Under the pieces are notes generated by a model. It was not told where the DNA came from. It saw only the letters and a program-made list of their open reading frames with translations, and ran no database searches. Made by a program: the position numbers and the translations under genes. A stretch of DNA of 64,000 bases from CAVZLD01 sp963776055. GTDB taxonomy: Bacteria > Planctomycetota > Planctomycetia > Pirellulales > Pirellulaceae. Within the stretch, counting starts at the first letter, position 1. Each line of letters begins with the position of its first letter. Below are positions 17,928 to 27,322 of the stretch, piece by piece. Location: assembly GCA_963776055.1 (NCBI GenBank), contig CAVZLD010000015.1, positions 443,512 to 507,511 of the forward strand, written 5' to 3'.

Positions 17928-18493
17928 TTTTGACCGGTGAAGAGATTCGCAAACACCTCGGAGGCGACATTCAGATCGAGCCGTTCGAGGAAAGCCAATT
18001 GAATCCGAATAGCTACAACCTGACGTTGCACAACGAGATCATGACCTACGAAGAAGTCGTGCTCGACATGCGACAACCGAACCGGATTCGCCGAGTCACG
18101 ATTCCCGAGGAAGGTATGGTGCTCAGCCCCAGCCAGCTGTACTTGGGACGCACCGTGGAACGAACCGAAACGCACAATCTGGTGCCGATGATTGAAGGGC
18201 GATCCTCGGTTGGACGACTGGGGCTCTTCGTGCACGTGACCGCCGGTTTTGGCGATGTCGGATTCTGCGGCTACTGGACCCTGGAAATGTTCGCCGTACA
18301 GCCGGTGCGGATCTATCCCGGCGTGCGCATTTGTCAGATCTTCTATCACACGCTCGTCGGCGACGTGAATGAATACGCCAGTGACAAGTACCAGGACAAC
18401 CGGGACATTCAGCCGAGCCTGCTGTACCAGGAGTTGAATCCCAACGCGCGGCGGGAAGATCCCCAACTGCGTCTGCGGTTCGGGGCTCCTTGA
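17924..18493 (+). CDS. dcd: dCTP deaminase
   Basis: Deaminates dCTP to dUTP for dTMP synthesis. The 189-residue trimer-fold protein starts 'MILTGEEIRKHLGGDIQIEP', has 'QLNPNSYNLTL', the dCTP-binding 'EGRSSVGRLGLFVHVTAGFG' and 'IRICQIFYH'-like strand ('VRICQIFYHTLVGD'). The GFGDVGFCGYWTLE segment corresponds to the catalytic loop with Glu. The ATG overlaps the nth stop (ATGA at 17924-17927). Whether it is monofunctional or also a dUTPase cannot be told by eye. It converges with the ATPase gene, only eight bases away. Confidence 0.93.
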   Translation: MILTGEEIRKHLGGDIQIEPFEESQLNPNSYNLTLHNEIMTYEEVVLDMRQPNRIRRVTIPEEGMVLSPSQLYLGRTVERTETHNLVPMIEGRSSVGRLGLFVHVTAGFGDVGFCGYWTLEMFAVQPVRIYPGVRICQIFYHTLVGDVNEYASDKYQDNRDIQPSLLYQELNPNARREDPQLRLRFGAP

Positions 18494-18501
18494 CGGCGAC
18501 G

Positions 18502-19995
18502 CTACATGATCGCGAAGTAGTTCTCGACGGCGAAGTCCATGCGCTCGTTGGTCATTTCCAGTTCAGCGCCCTCGTAAAGGCAGAGGTTCTTGACCTGCAG
18601 CAGAATGTCGCGCGGTTGGCAGCAACGGAACGGACGGTGCACCGTTTCGTAATGCCGTTCGATCAGGTACCGCACCGGCTCTTCCCGGTAAGCGATCCCC
18701 AGGACCGGCGCGGTCATCTTGAACAACTCAATGAAATCCTCCCGCGTTGGGTTTTCCACCTCGATCTTGTAGGGGATCCGGCGGAGGAACGCATCGTCCA
18801 CGAGATCCTTGGGCTCAAGGTTTGTCGAGAAGATCACAAGTTGGTCGAAGGGCACTTGAATCGATTTTCCACTGGGCAGGCTCAGCAAGTCATACCGTTT
18901 TTCCAACGGGACGATCCAGCGATTGAGCAACTCATCGGTGCGCATCCGTTGACGTCCGAAGTCGTCAATCACCAACGTTCCGCAGTTGCTTTTCATCTGC
19001 AGGGGGGCTTCGTTGATGCTGGTGTTCTGATTCAGATGCAGATCCAACTGCTCCATCGTCAATTCGCCGCCAACGACGATCGTGGGACGCTGAATCCGGA
19101 CCCAGCGGCGGTCGTAGTGAGCGTTGCGCAGCAGGCCCTGGGAGCTTTCCAGGGGAACTTCGAAATGGTGATTGGGATCGTAGACACGAATGATGTCGCC
19201 GTCGATTCCAATCGCGCGGGGAATCCAGATGTGGTCGCCGAAACAGCGCGTCACGCGTTCCGCGATACTCGTTTTGCCATTGCCCGGAAAACCGTACAGG
19301 AACATGCCGCGCCCGGAATTGATCGCTGGGCCCAGTCGCTGCAGCATGTGCGGGCTGATCAGCAGGTCCCCGAACGCTCGCCGTAGATCGCGTTCACTGG
19401 GCCGTCGGTCGGTCAGTGATTGGGCCTTGACCGCTTGAACATAACTCTCCAACGTCACCGGGGCCGCGCCGAAATAGCTGCATTCGTGGCTGTACCGTCG
19501 CGCCCGCTCACGCCCCAGATCTGTCAACTGGTATTGGTAATCACTGACTTCCGCCGCATCGCGGTAGACGACCAATTGTTCCTGTTTCAGCCGCCGCAGT
19601 TGCTGGTCAACCAGGCTGAATGGCAAACGTAGGTGCGCCGCCACATTGCGGCCCTGGGCATCGCCTCGCGACAGCAGGTATTTCATGACCAACTGCTCGA
19701 CCTGCGTTTCCGTCAGCCCCGCTTCCGCGTAGCTTTTGGGTTCTGGCGGCAGGTAGGAGCCATGAGCATCCGTTGGTCGGGGGGCCGACGTGGGGGCCGG
19801 CGCCGAGTCGTCGGCTGGTTCCGATTCCGTTAGGTTCTGAATTCGGTTCAGCAGGGAATCGAGCCGAGCGTCACGGTTTCCCGGTTTTTCCGGTCGCTGG
19901 GGGGAAGGAGCGGGACGGTTCGCCGGTCCGGTGCCTCGAGTGGATTCGAAGCGGGACGGCGGTACGGCGGATTCCGGTTTGAATGAGTCTGACAT
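18502..19995 (-). CDS. AAA-type ATPase with N-terminal winged-helix region
   Basis: A 497-residue protein. Residues about 1-90 are Pro/Ser-rich and probably disordered; about 95-170 look like a winged-helix domain ('RNVAAHLRLPFSLVDQQLRR'); the ATPase follows, with Walker A 'GFPGNGKTS' at about 235-243, Walker B 'GTLVIDDFGRQ' and 'IFSTNLEPKDLVDDAFLRR' carrying sensor and Arg-finger-like residues. I know this as a planctomycete/verrucomicrobial ATPase family without a proven role; type II secretion or pilus-type gene clusters often carry it. Start ATG 19995 is chosen because the long upstream extension is low-quality sequence. It is divergent from acnA. Confidence 0.82.
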   Translation of the reverse strand: MSDSFKPESAVPPSRFESTRGTGPANRPAPSPQRPEKPGNRDARLDSLLNRIQNLTESEPADDSAPAPTSAPRPTDAHGSYLPPEPKSYAEAGLTETQVEQLVMKYLLSRGDAQGRNVAAHLRLPFSLVDQQLRRLKQEQLVVYRDAAEVSDYQYQLTDLGRERARRYSHECSYFGAAPVTLESYVQAVKAQSLTDRRPSERDLRRAFGDLLISPHMLQRLGPAINSGRGMFLYGFPGNGKTSIAERVTRCFGDHIWIPRAIGIDGDIIRVYDPNHHFEVPLESSQGLLRNAHYDRRWVRIQRPTIVVGGELTMEQLDLHLNQNTSINEAPLQMKSNCGTLVIDDFGRQRMRTDELLNRWIVPLEKRYDLLSLPSGKSIQVPFDQLVIFSTNLEPKDLVDDAFLRRIPYKIEVENPTREDFIELFKMTAPVLGIAYREEPVRYLIERHYETVHRPFRCCQPRDILLQVKNLCLYEGAELEMTNERMDFAVENYFAIM

Positions 19996-20310
19996 CGCTT
20001 TCGCACTACTCCCGAACGCGTTAGATTGCAGCGACAAAGCCCCGACAACACTAGTTCTCGCGGGCGGAAGCGTCAAATCGGCCGAAGGTCCGTGCGACCA
20101 TCGGATCGGCCGAGAACCAACAGGTTGCCCCCCAGGAACCACGGCAGGACCTGACGGGAATCGAGAGAAACCTGTAAAATCGCTCGGCGAGAATCCTGCT
20201 GCGAGCAAGCGTTCCGCTGATCCACCGATCCGTTCGCCCGGAGTTTTCGCGGCGAGTCGTTTCCCCAATCCGTGCCCCCGATTCCTCACCCAGCTGGAAA
20301 GAGCCGCGCG

Positions 20311-23019
20311 ATGAATTCCCACGTCGACCCGTTCAGTGTTCGAGATTCGTTTGATACCGGCCACGGAAGGGCCGACTTGTACCGCCTGCAACGCCTGGAA
20401 CAGGCCGGGTTAGGAGAAATCTCGACGCTGCCCTATTCCCTGCGAGTGCTGCTCGAGTCGGTCGTGCGCAACTGCGACGAGACGATTGTGCGGACCGAAG
20501 ATGTGCGTAACCTCGCTGCCTGGAAGGCCGAAGCGCCCGCCAAGGTGGAACTGCCCTTCCTGCCGGCGCGCGTCGTCCTGCAGGACTTCACCGGCGTCCC
20601 AGCGGTCGTTGATCTGGCTGCGATGCGCAGTGCGATGCAACGACTGGGCGGAGACCCGGAGAAGATCAATCCGTTGATTCCGGTCGATCTGGTCATTGAC
20701 CACTCCGTGCAGGTGGATCGGTTCGGCTCGGGAGATGCCCTGCAGTTCAATGTGGACCGGGAATTCGAACGCAACCGCGAACGGTACGAGTTCCTCCGCT
20801 GGGGGCAGCAAACCTTGAACAACTTCCGAGCCGTTCCGCCGAACGTGGGGATTGTGCATCAGGTCAACTTGGAATTCCTGGCCCAGGGCGTTTTTCTACG
20901 ACAGGATGCGCAAGGTGCGGTCGCCCTGCCAGACAGTCTGGTGGGGACCGATAGTCACACGACCATGATCAACGGGTTGGGCGTCGTCGGCTGGGGGGTC
21001 GGCGGTATCGAAGCGGAAGCAGTGATGCTGGGCCAACCGCTGTACATGCTGCTGCCGGAAGTCGTGGGCTTCGAGTTGACCGGACAACTTCCCGCGGGGG
21101 CGACGGCGACCGACCTCGTGCTGACCGTCACACAGATCCTGAGAGCCGCAGGTGTCGTCGGGAAATTTGTCGAGTTCTACGGCGACGGCGTGCCGCGGAT
21201 GTCGCTGGCGGACCGCGCGACGATCGCCAACATGGCGCCGGAGTACGGGGCTACCATGGGCTTCTTTCCGGTCGATGAGGAAACGATCCGGTATCTGAAG
21301 CGGACCGGTCGATCCGCGGAGCAGGTGGAGCTGGTCCGGCGATATACGCAGGAACAGGGGCTTTACCGCGCGACGAATTCGCCCGTACCGCGGTACACCC
21401 AGAAGCTGCAGCTCGATATGGCACAGGTGGAACCTTCCTTGGCCGGACCCAAGCGACCGCAGGATCGCGTCCCGCTGCACGCCGTGAAGTCGTCTTTCGA
21501 GACCGCTTTGAGTACGCCACTGAGTGAACGCGGGTTTGCACTTGAGCCGGCGCAACGCGCTGCGACGGCTACCGTGCGTTTCGAGCAGGAGACCCAGCAG
21601 ATCGGGCACGGCGCGGTGGTGATTGCCGCGATCACCAGCTGCACGAATACCAGCAATCCCTCGGTGATGCTCGCAGCCGGCCTGCTGGCTCGCAACGCAC
21701 TTCAGCGAGGGCTGAAGGTACCCCCTCATGTGAAGACGAGCCTTGCTCCCGGGTCCCGCGTCGTCACGGATTACTTGGATCGCGCGGGCTTGTCGGAGCC
21801 GCTGCGGCAATTGGGATTCCACACGGTGGGCTACGGCTGCACGACCTGCATCGGAAACAGCGGTCCGCTGCCCGATGCCGTGGCCACGGCGATTCGTGAG
21901 GGCGACCTGGTGGCCTCCGCCGTACTCAGCGGCAACCGCAATTTTGAAGGGCGCGTCAATCCTCTCGTGAAGGCCAACTACCTCGGAAGTCCGCCGCTCG
22001 TCGTGGCATATGCCTTGGCCGGACGGACCGATCTGGACCTGACCACCGAGCCACTGGGTCGAGATCCGCAGGGCCGGGAAGTCTACCTGCGTGAGCTCTG
22101 GCCCACCCAGGAGCAGGTCGAACAGGCGATGGCCGAGTCCGTCCAACCCGAAATGTTCAAGCAACGATATGCCAGCGTCTTTGCCTCGAATGAGCGCTGG
22201 AACCAGATCGAGGTCAGCGGCGGCGAATTGTACGCCTGGGACCCCGAGAGCACGTACATCCAGGAACCACCGTTTCTGGCCGGGGTGACGGCCGAGCCGC
22301 AACCGATCGAACCGATTCGTGGGGCTCGTGTCCTGGCGCTGCTGGGTGACTCGGTCACGACCGACCACATTTCGCCCGCCGGATCGATCGCCCAAGATAG
22401 CCCCGCGGGGCGGTACCTGATCGCGCAAGGTGTGGACCCGAAGGATTTTAATAGCTACGGCTCGCGACGAGGGAATGACCGCGTGATGGTGCGTGGGACC
22501 TTCGCCAATATCCGGATTCGCAATCAATTGGCGCCCGGCACGGAAGGGGGCTGGACTCGCCACCTGCCCGAGGGCGAAACGATGCCGATCTACGATGCGG
22601 CGATGGCGTACCAACAGCAAGGCGTACCGCTCATCGTGCTGGCCGGCCATGAATACGGGACCGGTAGCAGTCGTGACTGGGCCGCGAAGGGCACGCAGAT
22701 GCTGGGAATCCGCGCTGTGGTGGCCGCCAGTTTTGAGCGGATTCACCGCAGCAATCTGGTCGGGATGGGGGTTTTGCCGCTGGAATTTCTCTCCGGTGAG
22801 ACCTGGCAATCCCTCGGGTTGACCGGGGAAGAAACGTATGATCTGCCGACCGATGACCAAATCCAACCCGGCGCGGTTTTGACCATTACGGTCCACCCCC
22901 CGAGTGGTCCGGCGCGGACCTTCTCGGCCCGCGTGCGAATCGATACCCCCGTGGAGTTGGACTATTATCGAAATGGGGGCATTTTGCAGACCGTCCTCCG
23001 AAAGCTGTTAGGCAACTGA
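20311..23019 (+). CDS. acnA: Aconitate hydratase A
   Basis: Isomerises citrate to isocitrate in the TCA and glyoxylate cycles using a [4Fe-4S] cluster. At 902 residues it has the AcnA/IRP1 length and order. The cluster ligands are Cys444 in 'ITSCTNTSNPSVM' and Cys510/Cys513 in 'GYGCTTCIGNSGPL'. Other signatures are 'LVGTDSHTTMINGLGVVGWG', 'GDSVTTDHISPAGSI', 'SYGSRRGNDRVMVRGTFANI' and 'GTGSSRDWAAKGT'. The ATG at 20311 starts 'MNSHVDPFSVRDSF', matching other AcnA N-termini. No frameshift in 2.7 kb, in contrast to much of the window. Confidence 0.97.
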   Translation: MNSHVDPFSVRDSFDTGHGRADLYRLQRLEQAGLGEISTLPYSLRVLLESVVRNCDETIVRTEDVRNLAAWKAEAPAKVELPFLPARVVLQDFTGVPAVVDLAAMRSAMQRLGGDPEKINPLIPVDLVIDHSVQVDRFGSGDALQFNVDREFERNRERYEFLRWGQQTLNNFRAVPPNVGIVHQVNLEFLAQGVFLRQDAQGAVALPDSLVGTDSHTTMINGLGVVGWGVGGIEAEAVMLGQPLYMLLPEVVGFELTGQLPAGATATDLVLTVTQILRAAGVVGKFVEFYGDGVPRMSLADRATIANMAPEYGATMGFFPVDEETIRYLKRTGRSAEQVELVRRYTQEQGLYRATNSPVPRYTQKLQLDMAQVEPSLAGPKRPQDRVPLHAVKSSFETALSTPLSERGFALEPAQRAATATVRFEQETQQIGHGAVVIAAITSCTNTSNPSVMLAAGLLARNALQRGLKVPPHVKTSLAPGSRVVTDYLDRAGLSEPLRQLGFHTVGYGCTTCIGNSGPLPDAVATAIREGDLVASAVLSGNRNFEGRVNPLVKANYLGSPPLVVAYALAGRTDLDLTTEPLGRDPQGREVYLRELWPTQEQVEQAMAESVQPEMFKQRYASVFASNERWNQIEVSGGELYAWDPESTYIQEPPFLAGVTAEPQPIEPIRGARVLALLGDSVTTDHISPAGSIAQDSPAGRYLIAQGVDPKDFNSYGSRRGNDRVMVRGTFANIRIRNQLAPGTEGGWTRHLPEGETMPIYDAAMAYQQQGVPLIVLAGHEYGTGSSRDWAAKGTQMLGIRAVVAASFERIHRSNLVGMGVLPLEFLSGETWQSLGLTGEETYDLPTDDQIQPGAVLTITVHPPSGPARTFSARVRIDTPVELDYYRNGGILQTVLRKLLGN

Positions 23020-23202
23020 TGAGCTGCCCGCCGCGGGGAGCTGATCAGTCGCGCGGTCGAAGCGTTCCGCGGGATGTTCTCGCTCGCGTCCGCACCGGCG
23101 GCTCGTCACGCATTCGGCGGTCCGCGCGTCGTCGAGTTCCCTAGCGAGTCGATTGTTGAGCCCAGATACGCATTCCCCACGCACACTCGGAGCTTTCTGC
23201 CG

Positions 23203-24099
23203 ATGCCTGTCAATGTTGCCGTGATTCCCGTCGCGGGCCGTGGTACGCGATTGCTGCCGCTGACCAAATGCCAGCCGAAGGAAATGTTGCCGCTGGGTCG
23301 CAAGCCGACCGTGCAACACGTTGTCCAGGAACTGGCGTGGTCGGGAATCCGAGAGATGCTGTTCGTCACAGGACCGGGCAAGACCGCGATCGAGAACCAT
23401 TTCGATATCGATGCCGAGATCGTGCAGCATTTGCGAATGACCGGCAAAGAGGATCTGCTGGCGGAATTGGACTTCGAACGAGCCGCCATCGAATATTTCT
23501 ACACCCGGCAACGCCGGCAACTGGGATTGGGGCACGCCATCCTCTGCGCACGACCTTTCGTCGGACAACGGCCCTTCCTGGTCGCCCTCGGAGATTCCTT
23601 GATTGGGCTGAACAGTCGTTCCGACGTGTGCCGTCGGATGATCGAGCATTTTGACCGGGAAGGCGTTGAAGCCGTGATCGCCTTTCAGAAGGTGCCTCGG
23701 GAAGAGGTCGTCAAGTATGGGATTGCCAAGCCACGCGGCGACGCCGGTGATGTGTTCGAGCTGGAAGATCTCGTGGAAAAGCCGTCCGTTGAAGATGCCC
23801 CCAGCAACTTGGCTGTGGCCGCACGATATATCTGCCGGCCCGCCATTTTTGACCGGTTGGAACGCACTGCGCCGGGCAAGGGCGATGAGATCCAACTGAC
23901 GGATGCCTTTCGGCTGCTGCTCCGCGAGGGCGGGCGAATCTTGGGTGTCCAGCTGGCGCCGAGCGAGAAACGATACGATGTGGGGAATTTTCAGTCCTAT
24001 TTTCACGCCTTTCTCGAGGCCGCCGTCGCGGATTCCCAGTACGGGGCGGACGTAGTGCGCCACATGCGAAAACTGCTGGCCGAATACCCCGAGGATTGA
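23203..24099 (+). CDS. galU: UTP-sugar-1-phosphate uridylyltransferase, GalU type
   Basis: Nucleotidyltransferase that makes UDP-glucose from UTP and glucose-1-phosphate. It has the pyrophosphorylase signature 'AVIPVAGRGTRLLPLTKCQP' and 'KEMLPLGRKPTVQHVVQEL', 'YFYTRQRRQLGLGHAILCA', 'LVALGDSLIG' with the metal-binding Asp, 'VEKP' and 'SEKRYDVGNFQSYF'. The start is ATG 23203, where the family begins. The stop is two bases before the ATG of a glucuronokinase-like kinase, so they are almost surely cotranscribed. That partner raises the possibility that the real substrate is glucuronate-1-phosphate, giving UDP-glucuronate. Confidence 0.93.
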   Translation: MPVNVAVIPVAGRGTRLLPLTKCQPKEMLPLGRKPTVQHVVQELAWSGIREMLFVTGPGKTAIENHFDIDAEIVQHLRMTGKEDLLAELDFERAAIEYFYTRQRRQLGLGHAILCARPFVGQRPFLVALGDSLIGLNSRSDVCRRMIEHFDREGVEAVIAFQKVPREEVVKYGIAKPRGDAGDVFELEDLVEKPSVEDAPSNLAVAARYICRPAIFDRLERTAPGKGDEIQLTDAFRLLLREGGRILGVQLAPSEKRYDVGNFQSYFHAFLEAAVADSQYGADVVRHMRKLLAEYPED

Positions 24100-24101
24100 A
24101 C

Positions 24102-25129
24102 ATGCGCCTGCTGCGTCGCCGCGCCTACGCCCGCGCCGGTCTCGTCGGCAATCCGTCCGATGGGTATCACGGCAAGACAATCTCCTTCAGCGTGCGAGAC
24201 TTCTGGGCAGAAGTTGTGCTCTACGAGTGGCACGACCTGGAGATTGTCCTCAGTCAGGAAGACCGCAGTCGTTTTCGCAGTATCCAAGAGCTGAGTCGCG
24301 ACGTGCAACTGCACGGGTACTATGGCGGTGTCCGGTTGGTGAAAGCCACGATCAAGAAATTCGTGGATTACTGTCAGCGCAGCGGCTACTCTCTGCACGG
24401 TCAAAACTTTGCCATTCGGTACGCATCGAACATTCCGCGGCAGGTCGGACTGGCCGGTTCGAGTGCCATCATTGTGGCCACGCTCCGCTGCCTGATGGAT
24501 TTCTACCAAGTGGGCATCAATCCACAGGTTCAGCCCTCCCTGGCGCTGTCGGTGGAACGAGAAGAATTGGGGATCGGAGCTGGCTTGCAGGATCGCGTGA
24601 TCCAGGTCCACGAAGGCCTCGTCACGATGGATTTCACCGAATCCGGGATGCAGAAGCTGGAGGGTTATGAATGTGGCACCTATCAGTGGTTGGACCCGTC
24701 CTGCCTACCGCCCGTGTATCTGGCGTTCCGCGACGATCTGAGTGAGCCGACAGAGGTTCTGCATAACAATCTGCGAGCACGGTACGATCAGGGAGATCGA
24801 CAGGTGATCGACGCAATGCGGCAGTTCGCTGCACTGACGGATCAAGCTCGCGCTGCCTTGGACAATCGAGACTTCCGGGCATTGGCGAAGCGATCAATGC
24901 GAACTTCGATTTGCGGCATTCCATTTGTCGGCTGCACGCTGGGCATGTCGAGATGGTGCAGTGCGCACGAAACGTGGGCGCAACCGCCAAATTCGCTGGG
25001 TCAGGCGGTGCGATTGTCGGCACGTACACCGAGGATGCGATGTTCGCGGAACTGACGACACGCCTGGCGCAACTCGGCTGTCGCGTTGTGCGCCCGACAA
25101 TCGCGACGCACTTGCATTCGATGGAATAG
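24102..25129 (+). CDS. GHMP kinase resembling plant glucuronokinase (one frameshift)
   Basis: A GHMP-fold small-molecule kinase. It opens 'RRAYARAGLVGNPSDGYHGK', has 'GYYGGVRLVKATIKKF', the ATP loop 'NIPRQVGLAGSSAIIVATLR', 'EELGIGAGLQDRVIQVHEGL' and, near the C-terminus, 'AKFAGSGGAIVG'. From memory, these segments closely parallel Arabidopsis glucuronokinase (phosphorylates D-glucuronate at C1), more than galactokinase. The frame breaks at the GG at 24884-24885, where one G is missing: the restored text reads 'ALGEAINANFDLRHSICR' and ends 'THLHSME' at 25129. It follows galU by two bases. Confidence 0.85.
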
Positions 25130-25161
25130 ACCTGTCCGCCTGCCTGCTCCGACAAATCGCC

Positions 25162-25638
25162 TCAGTCCGCGGTCTCCAACTCCGTTTGGTAAAACTCGAT
25201 CGCTTCGAGCGGATTCAAATTGAAGATGGCGCGGCCTTCGGTGAACCACTGGCGACCGTCGTAGCGGAAGACGGCGGTCGCCGATTTGGCGTCTGCGACC
25301 GCCTCGACTTCTTCCATGCCGCCGCCGTCGATCGGTTCAAACCAGATGGTGACGGCGACCAGCGCAGTCAGCTCCTTGCTCTTGCGATCGCGGGCAAACG
25401 AGACCGGGTTTTCAAATTCGCAGTCGACCCACTTTAGTCCGCGTGGCCGACCGAGTGCTGCTGCTTCCGGTAGGAATCGAGCTTCCAGCCATTCACGTCG
25501 CAATGTGAACTCCTGCCGCGCTTGCAGTTGTTGCGCCGCTCGCCGGCGCTTCCACCAACGTCGTCCCACCCGGTACGCTAGGGCGGTCCCCGTTCCCATT
25601 AACGCGGCTACGATGCTCACCGTCGCGATCGATCTCAT
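25162..25638 (-). CDS. Membrane-anchored protein of unknown function
   Basis: 158 residues with one N-terminal membrane segment ('VSIVAALMGTGTALAYRVG') followed by a basic stretch and a soluble alpha/beta domain ('KWVDCEFENPVSFARDRKSK', 'ALVAVTIWFEP', 'ATAVFRYDGRQWFTEGRAIF' and 'NLNPLEAIEFYQTELE'). I recognise no named domain; the beta-rich pattern 'FRYDGRQWFTEGRAIFNL' resembles planctomycete hypotheticals. ATG 25638 is chosen because it directly precedes the membrane helix. It converges with the kinase gene, 32 bases apart. Confidence 0.75.
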   Translation of the reverse strand: MRSIATVSIVAALMGTGTALAYRVGRRWWKRRRAAQQLQARQEFTLRREWLEARFLPEAAALGRPRGLKWVDCEFENPVSFARDRKSKELTALVAVTIWFEPIDGGGMEEVEAVADAKSATAVFRYDGRQWFTEGRAIFNLNPLEAIEFYQTELETAD

Positions 25639-25942
25639 GACGTCCCCGTTTCCCTCCTGACGCAGGCGACCGAAAAGGCCGCAACTCGCTCGCCAAGATC
25701 CGTGCTCTGCAGGCGAATTGTAGCCAGAGAACGCGCGATCGGGCAAGCAAGTCGTTCCACAAGGCAGATCCCGCGGGAGTACCGTAGGCAGCTTCCGGTT
25801 GCGCCAGGCGATATCGGGTGGGCTCCCGCCGTGGATCTCTTTGATTGTGATGGTGCCGTCGACCGATTAAAGTGGGAACGGCAATTTTTTGATGCTGCCA
25901 CCCATTTGGTGGGTGCGGCAGAAGTCAGCCGATTGGCAGAAT

Positions 25943-26631
25943 ATGGCGATTGAGAGTCAATGTGCTGGGTGTGGGGCCGTTGTCGCGTGGATGACGAGTA
26001 CGCCGGGCAACTCGCCCGCTGTCCGCAATGTCAACGCGTCTACACAGTGCCCCCGGCGGACGTTCGGAAGGCGGACGAGCGGGATTCCGATTCGCCTCCC
26101 GTCGGTCCACCTGAGGCGACAAGCTTCGAAACGGCGGAGTCGGACGGGTGGTGGCTTCGCACTCCCGAAGGCCAAACCTATGGTCCGGTGGACCGAAGCA
26201 AGTTGAATCGCTGGCTGGAGCAGGGACGAGTTGCCGCGGATTGTGATCTGCGGCACGGATCTTTGGGAACCTGGCGGCCTGCGTCGCAACTGTTTTCCGA
26301 GTTATCCGCGATGGAACCGCGTGCCAAGCCCTTTGCGGAGGGAAGAGGGGCCGCCGCCCGCCCGGCTGCGGCGCAGGAACCGCATCGGGGGGCCTTGATT
26401 CTCGGTTTGGGACTCGCGGGGTTGCTCGTGACCTGTCCCTTATTGAGTGTGATGGCTTGGATGTTGGGCAATCGTGACGTTCGAAAAATGCGAGACGGCA
26501 CAATGGACCCGACGGGAATGGGAATGACAGAAGCCGGACGCGTCGTGGGAATGCTGCTCTGTATGCTATGGATTGCCGTGTTTACCGTCGCCATATTTGT
26601 GCTGTTTGTGGTAATTGTCGCCCACGCCTGA
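25943..26631 (+). CDS. Zinc-ribbon, GYF-like, two-helix membrane protein (one frameshift)
   Basis: The N-terminus is split by a missing base near 25984. Restored from ATG 25943 it reads 'MAIESQCAGCGAVVRVDDEY' followed by 'AGQLARCPQCQRVYTVPP', a CxxC...CxxC zinc ribbon. Residues about 60-110 match a GYF_2/DUF4339-type domain ('WWLRTPEGQTYGPVDRSKLN', 'GRVAADCDLRHGSLGTWRPA'). The C-terminal part has two membrane helices around a DUF4190-like loop ('GNRDVRKMRDGTMDPTGMGM'). The following gene has the same ribbon and membrane module but lacks the GYF-like part, so they are tandem paralogues. Function is unknown; likely a membrane sensor or assembly protein. Confidence 0.8.
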
Positions 26632-26700
26632 TCGGACATTTGTCCGGCCAGGATACCGGCCGCCACGGGAAACCGCATCGGAAGGATAAGAGACGAAAAG

Positions 26701-27165
26701 ATGTCGATCGAGTTCATCTGTCCGAGCTGTAACAACGTGCTGCGTGTCCCCGACGAACACGCGGGAAAACAGGCCCGTTGTCCGGAGTGCCAGCAGGTGT
26801 CGCAGGTTCCATTTTTGTCGATGGACGGCGCACCGCTGCCCACGGAGCCGCCCATCCACACCCCAGGCACGGACAATCCTTACGCGGCGCCCAGCACACC
26901 GGCGACCGGTGGAGCGGCTTACTATCGACCGCATCGGGGCGTCCAAATCCTGATTCTGGGTCTACTCAGCCTGCTGTGCTGCAACGTGCTGGGCATCGCT
27001 CCCTGGGTGATGGCAAATGGTGACTTGGCGGCCATGCAGCGAGGGGAAATCGATCCCTCGGGCCGGGGGCTGACACAGGCGGGTCGAATCCTGGGCATCA
27101 TCGCCCTGGTTCTCATGGTCCTGGTGATCATCGGACAGATTGTCATGGTGGCGGCCCACGCTTGA
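26701..27165 (+). CDS. Zinc-ribbon and DUF4190-like membrane protein
   Basis: 154 residues: an N-terminal zinc ribbon with two CxxC pairs ('FICPSCNNVLRVPDEHAG' then 'ARCPECQQVSQVP'), a Pro/Thr-rich linker of about 40 residues, and a hydrophobic module ('VQILILGLLSLLCCNVLGIA', 'ANGDLAAMQRGEIDPSGRGL', 'RILGIIALVLMVLVIIGQIV') typical of DUF4190. The AAGGATAAGAGACG sequence upstream supplies the ribosome binding site for ATG 26701. It is the shorter paralogue of the preceding gene, 69 bases away. No function is known. Confidence 0.85.
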   Translation: MSIEFICPSCNNVLRVPDEHAGKQARCPECQQVSQVPFLSMDGAPLPTEPPIHTPGTDNPYAAPSTPATGGAAYYRPHRGVQILILGLLSLLCCNVLGIAPWVMANGDLAAMQRGEIDPSGRGLTQAGRILGIIALVLMVLVIIGQIVMVAAHA

Positions 27166-27322
27166 CCGGTTTCGGCCGAGCGCGGACTTCGGTCGCCGAT
27201 CCGGGATCGTCCCATCGGCAGCGGCCGCACGCGGGGCGACGCGAGCGACCGTTCGATCACGCCAACGTGCCGCGCCGCTGGCAGCAGGGCACGAGCGCGA
27301 ACGAGGATTGCGAGAATCTGCC

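Noticed and set aside
20896..22896. A 666-codon open frame antisense to acnA
   Set aside because: Composition (many His, Arg, Gln) is typical of the complement of GC-rich coding DNA, and acnA on the other strand is unambiguous.
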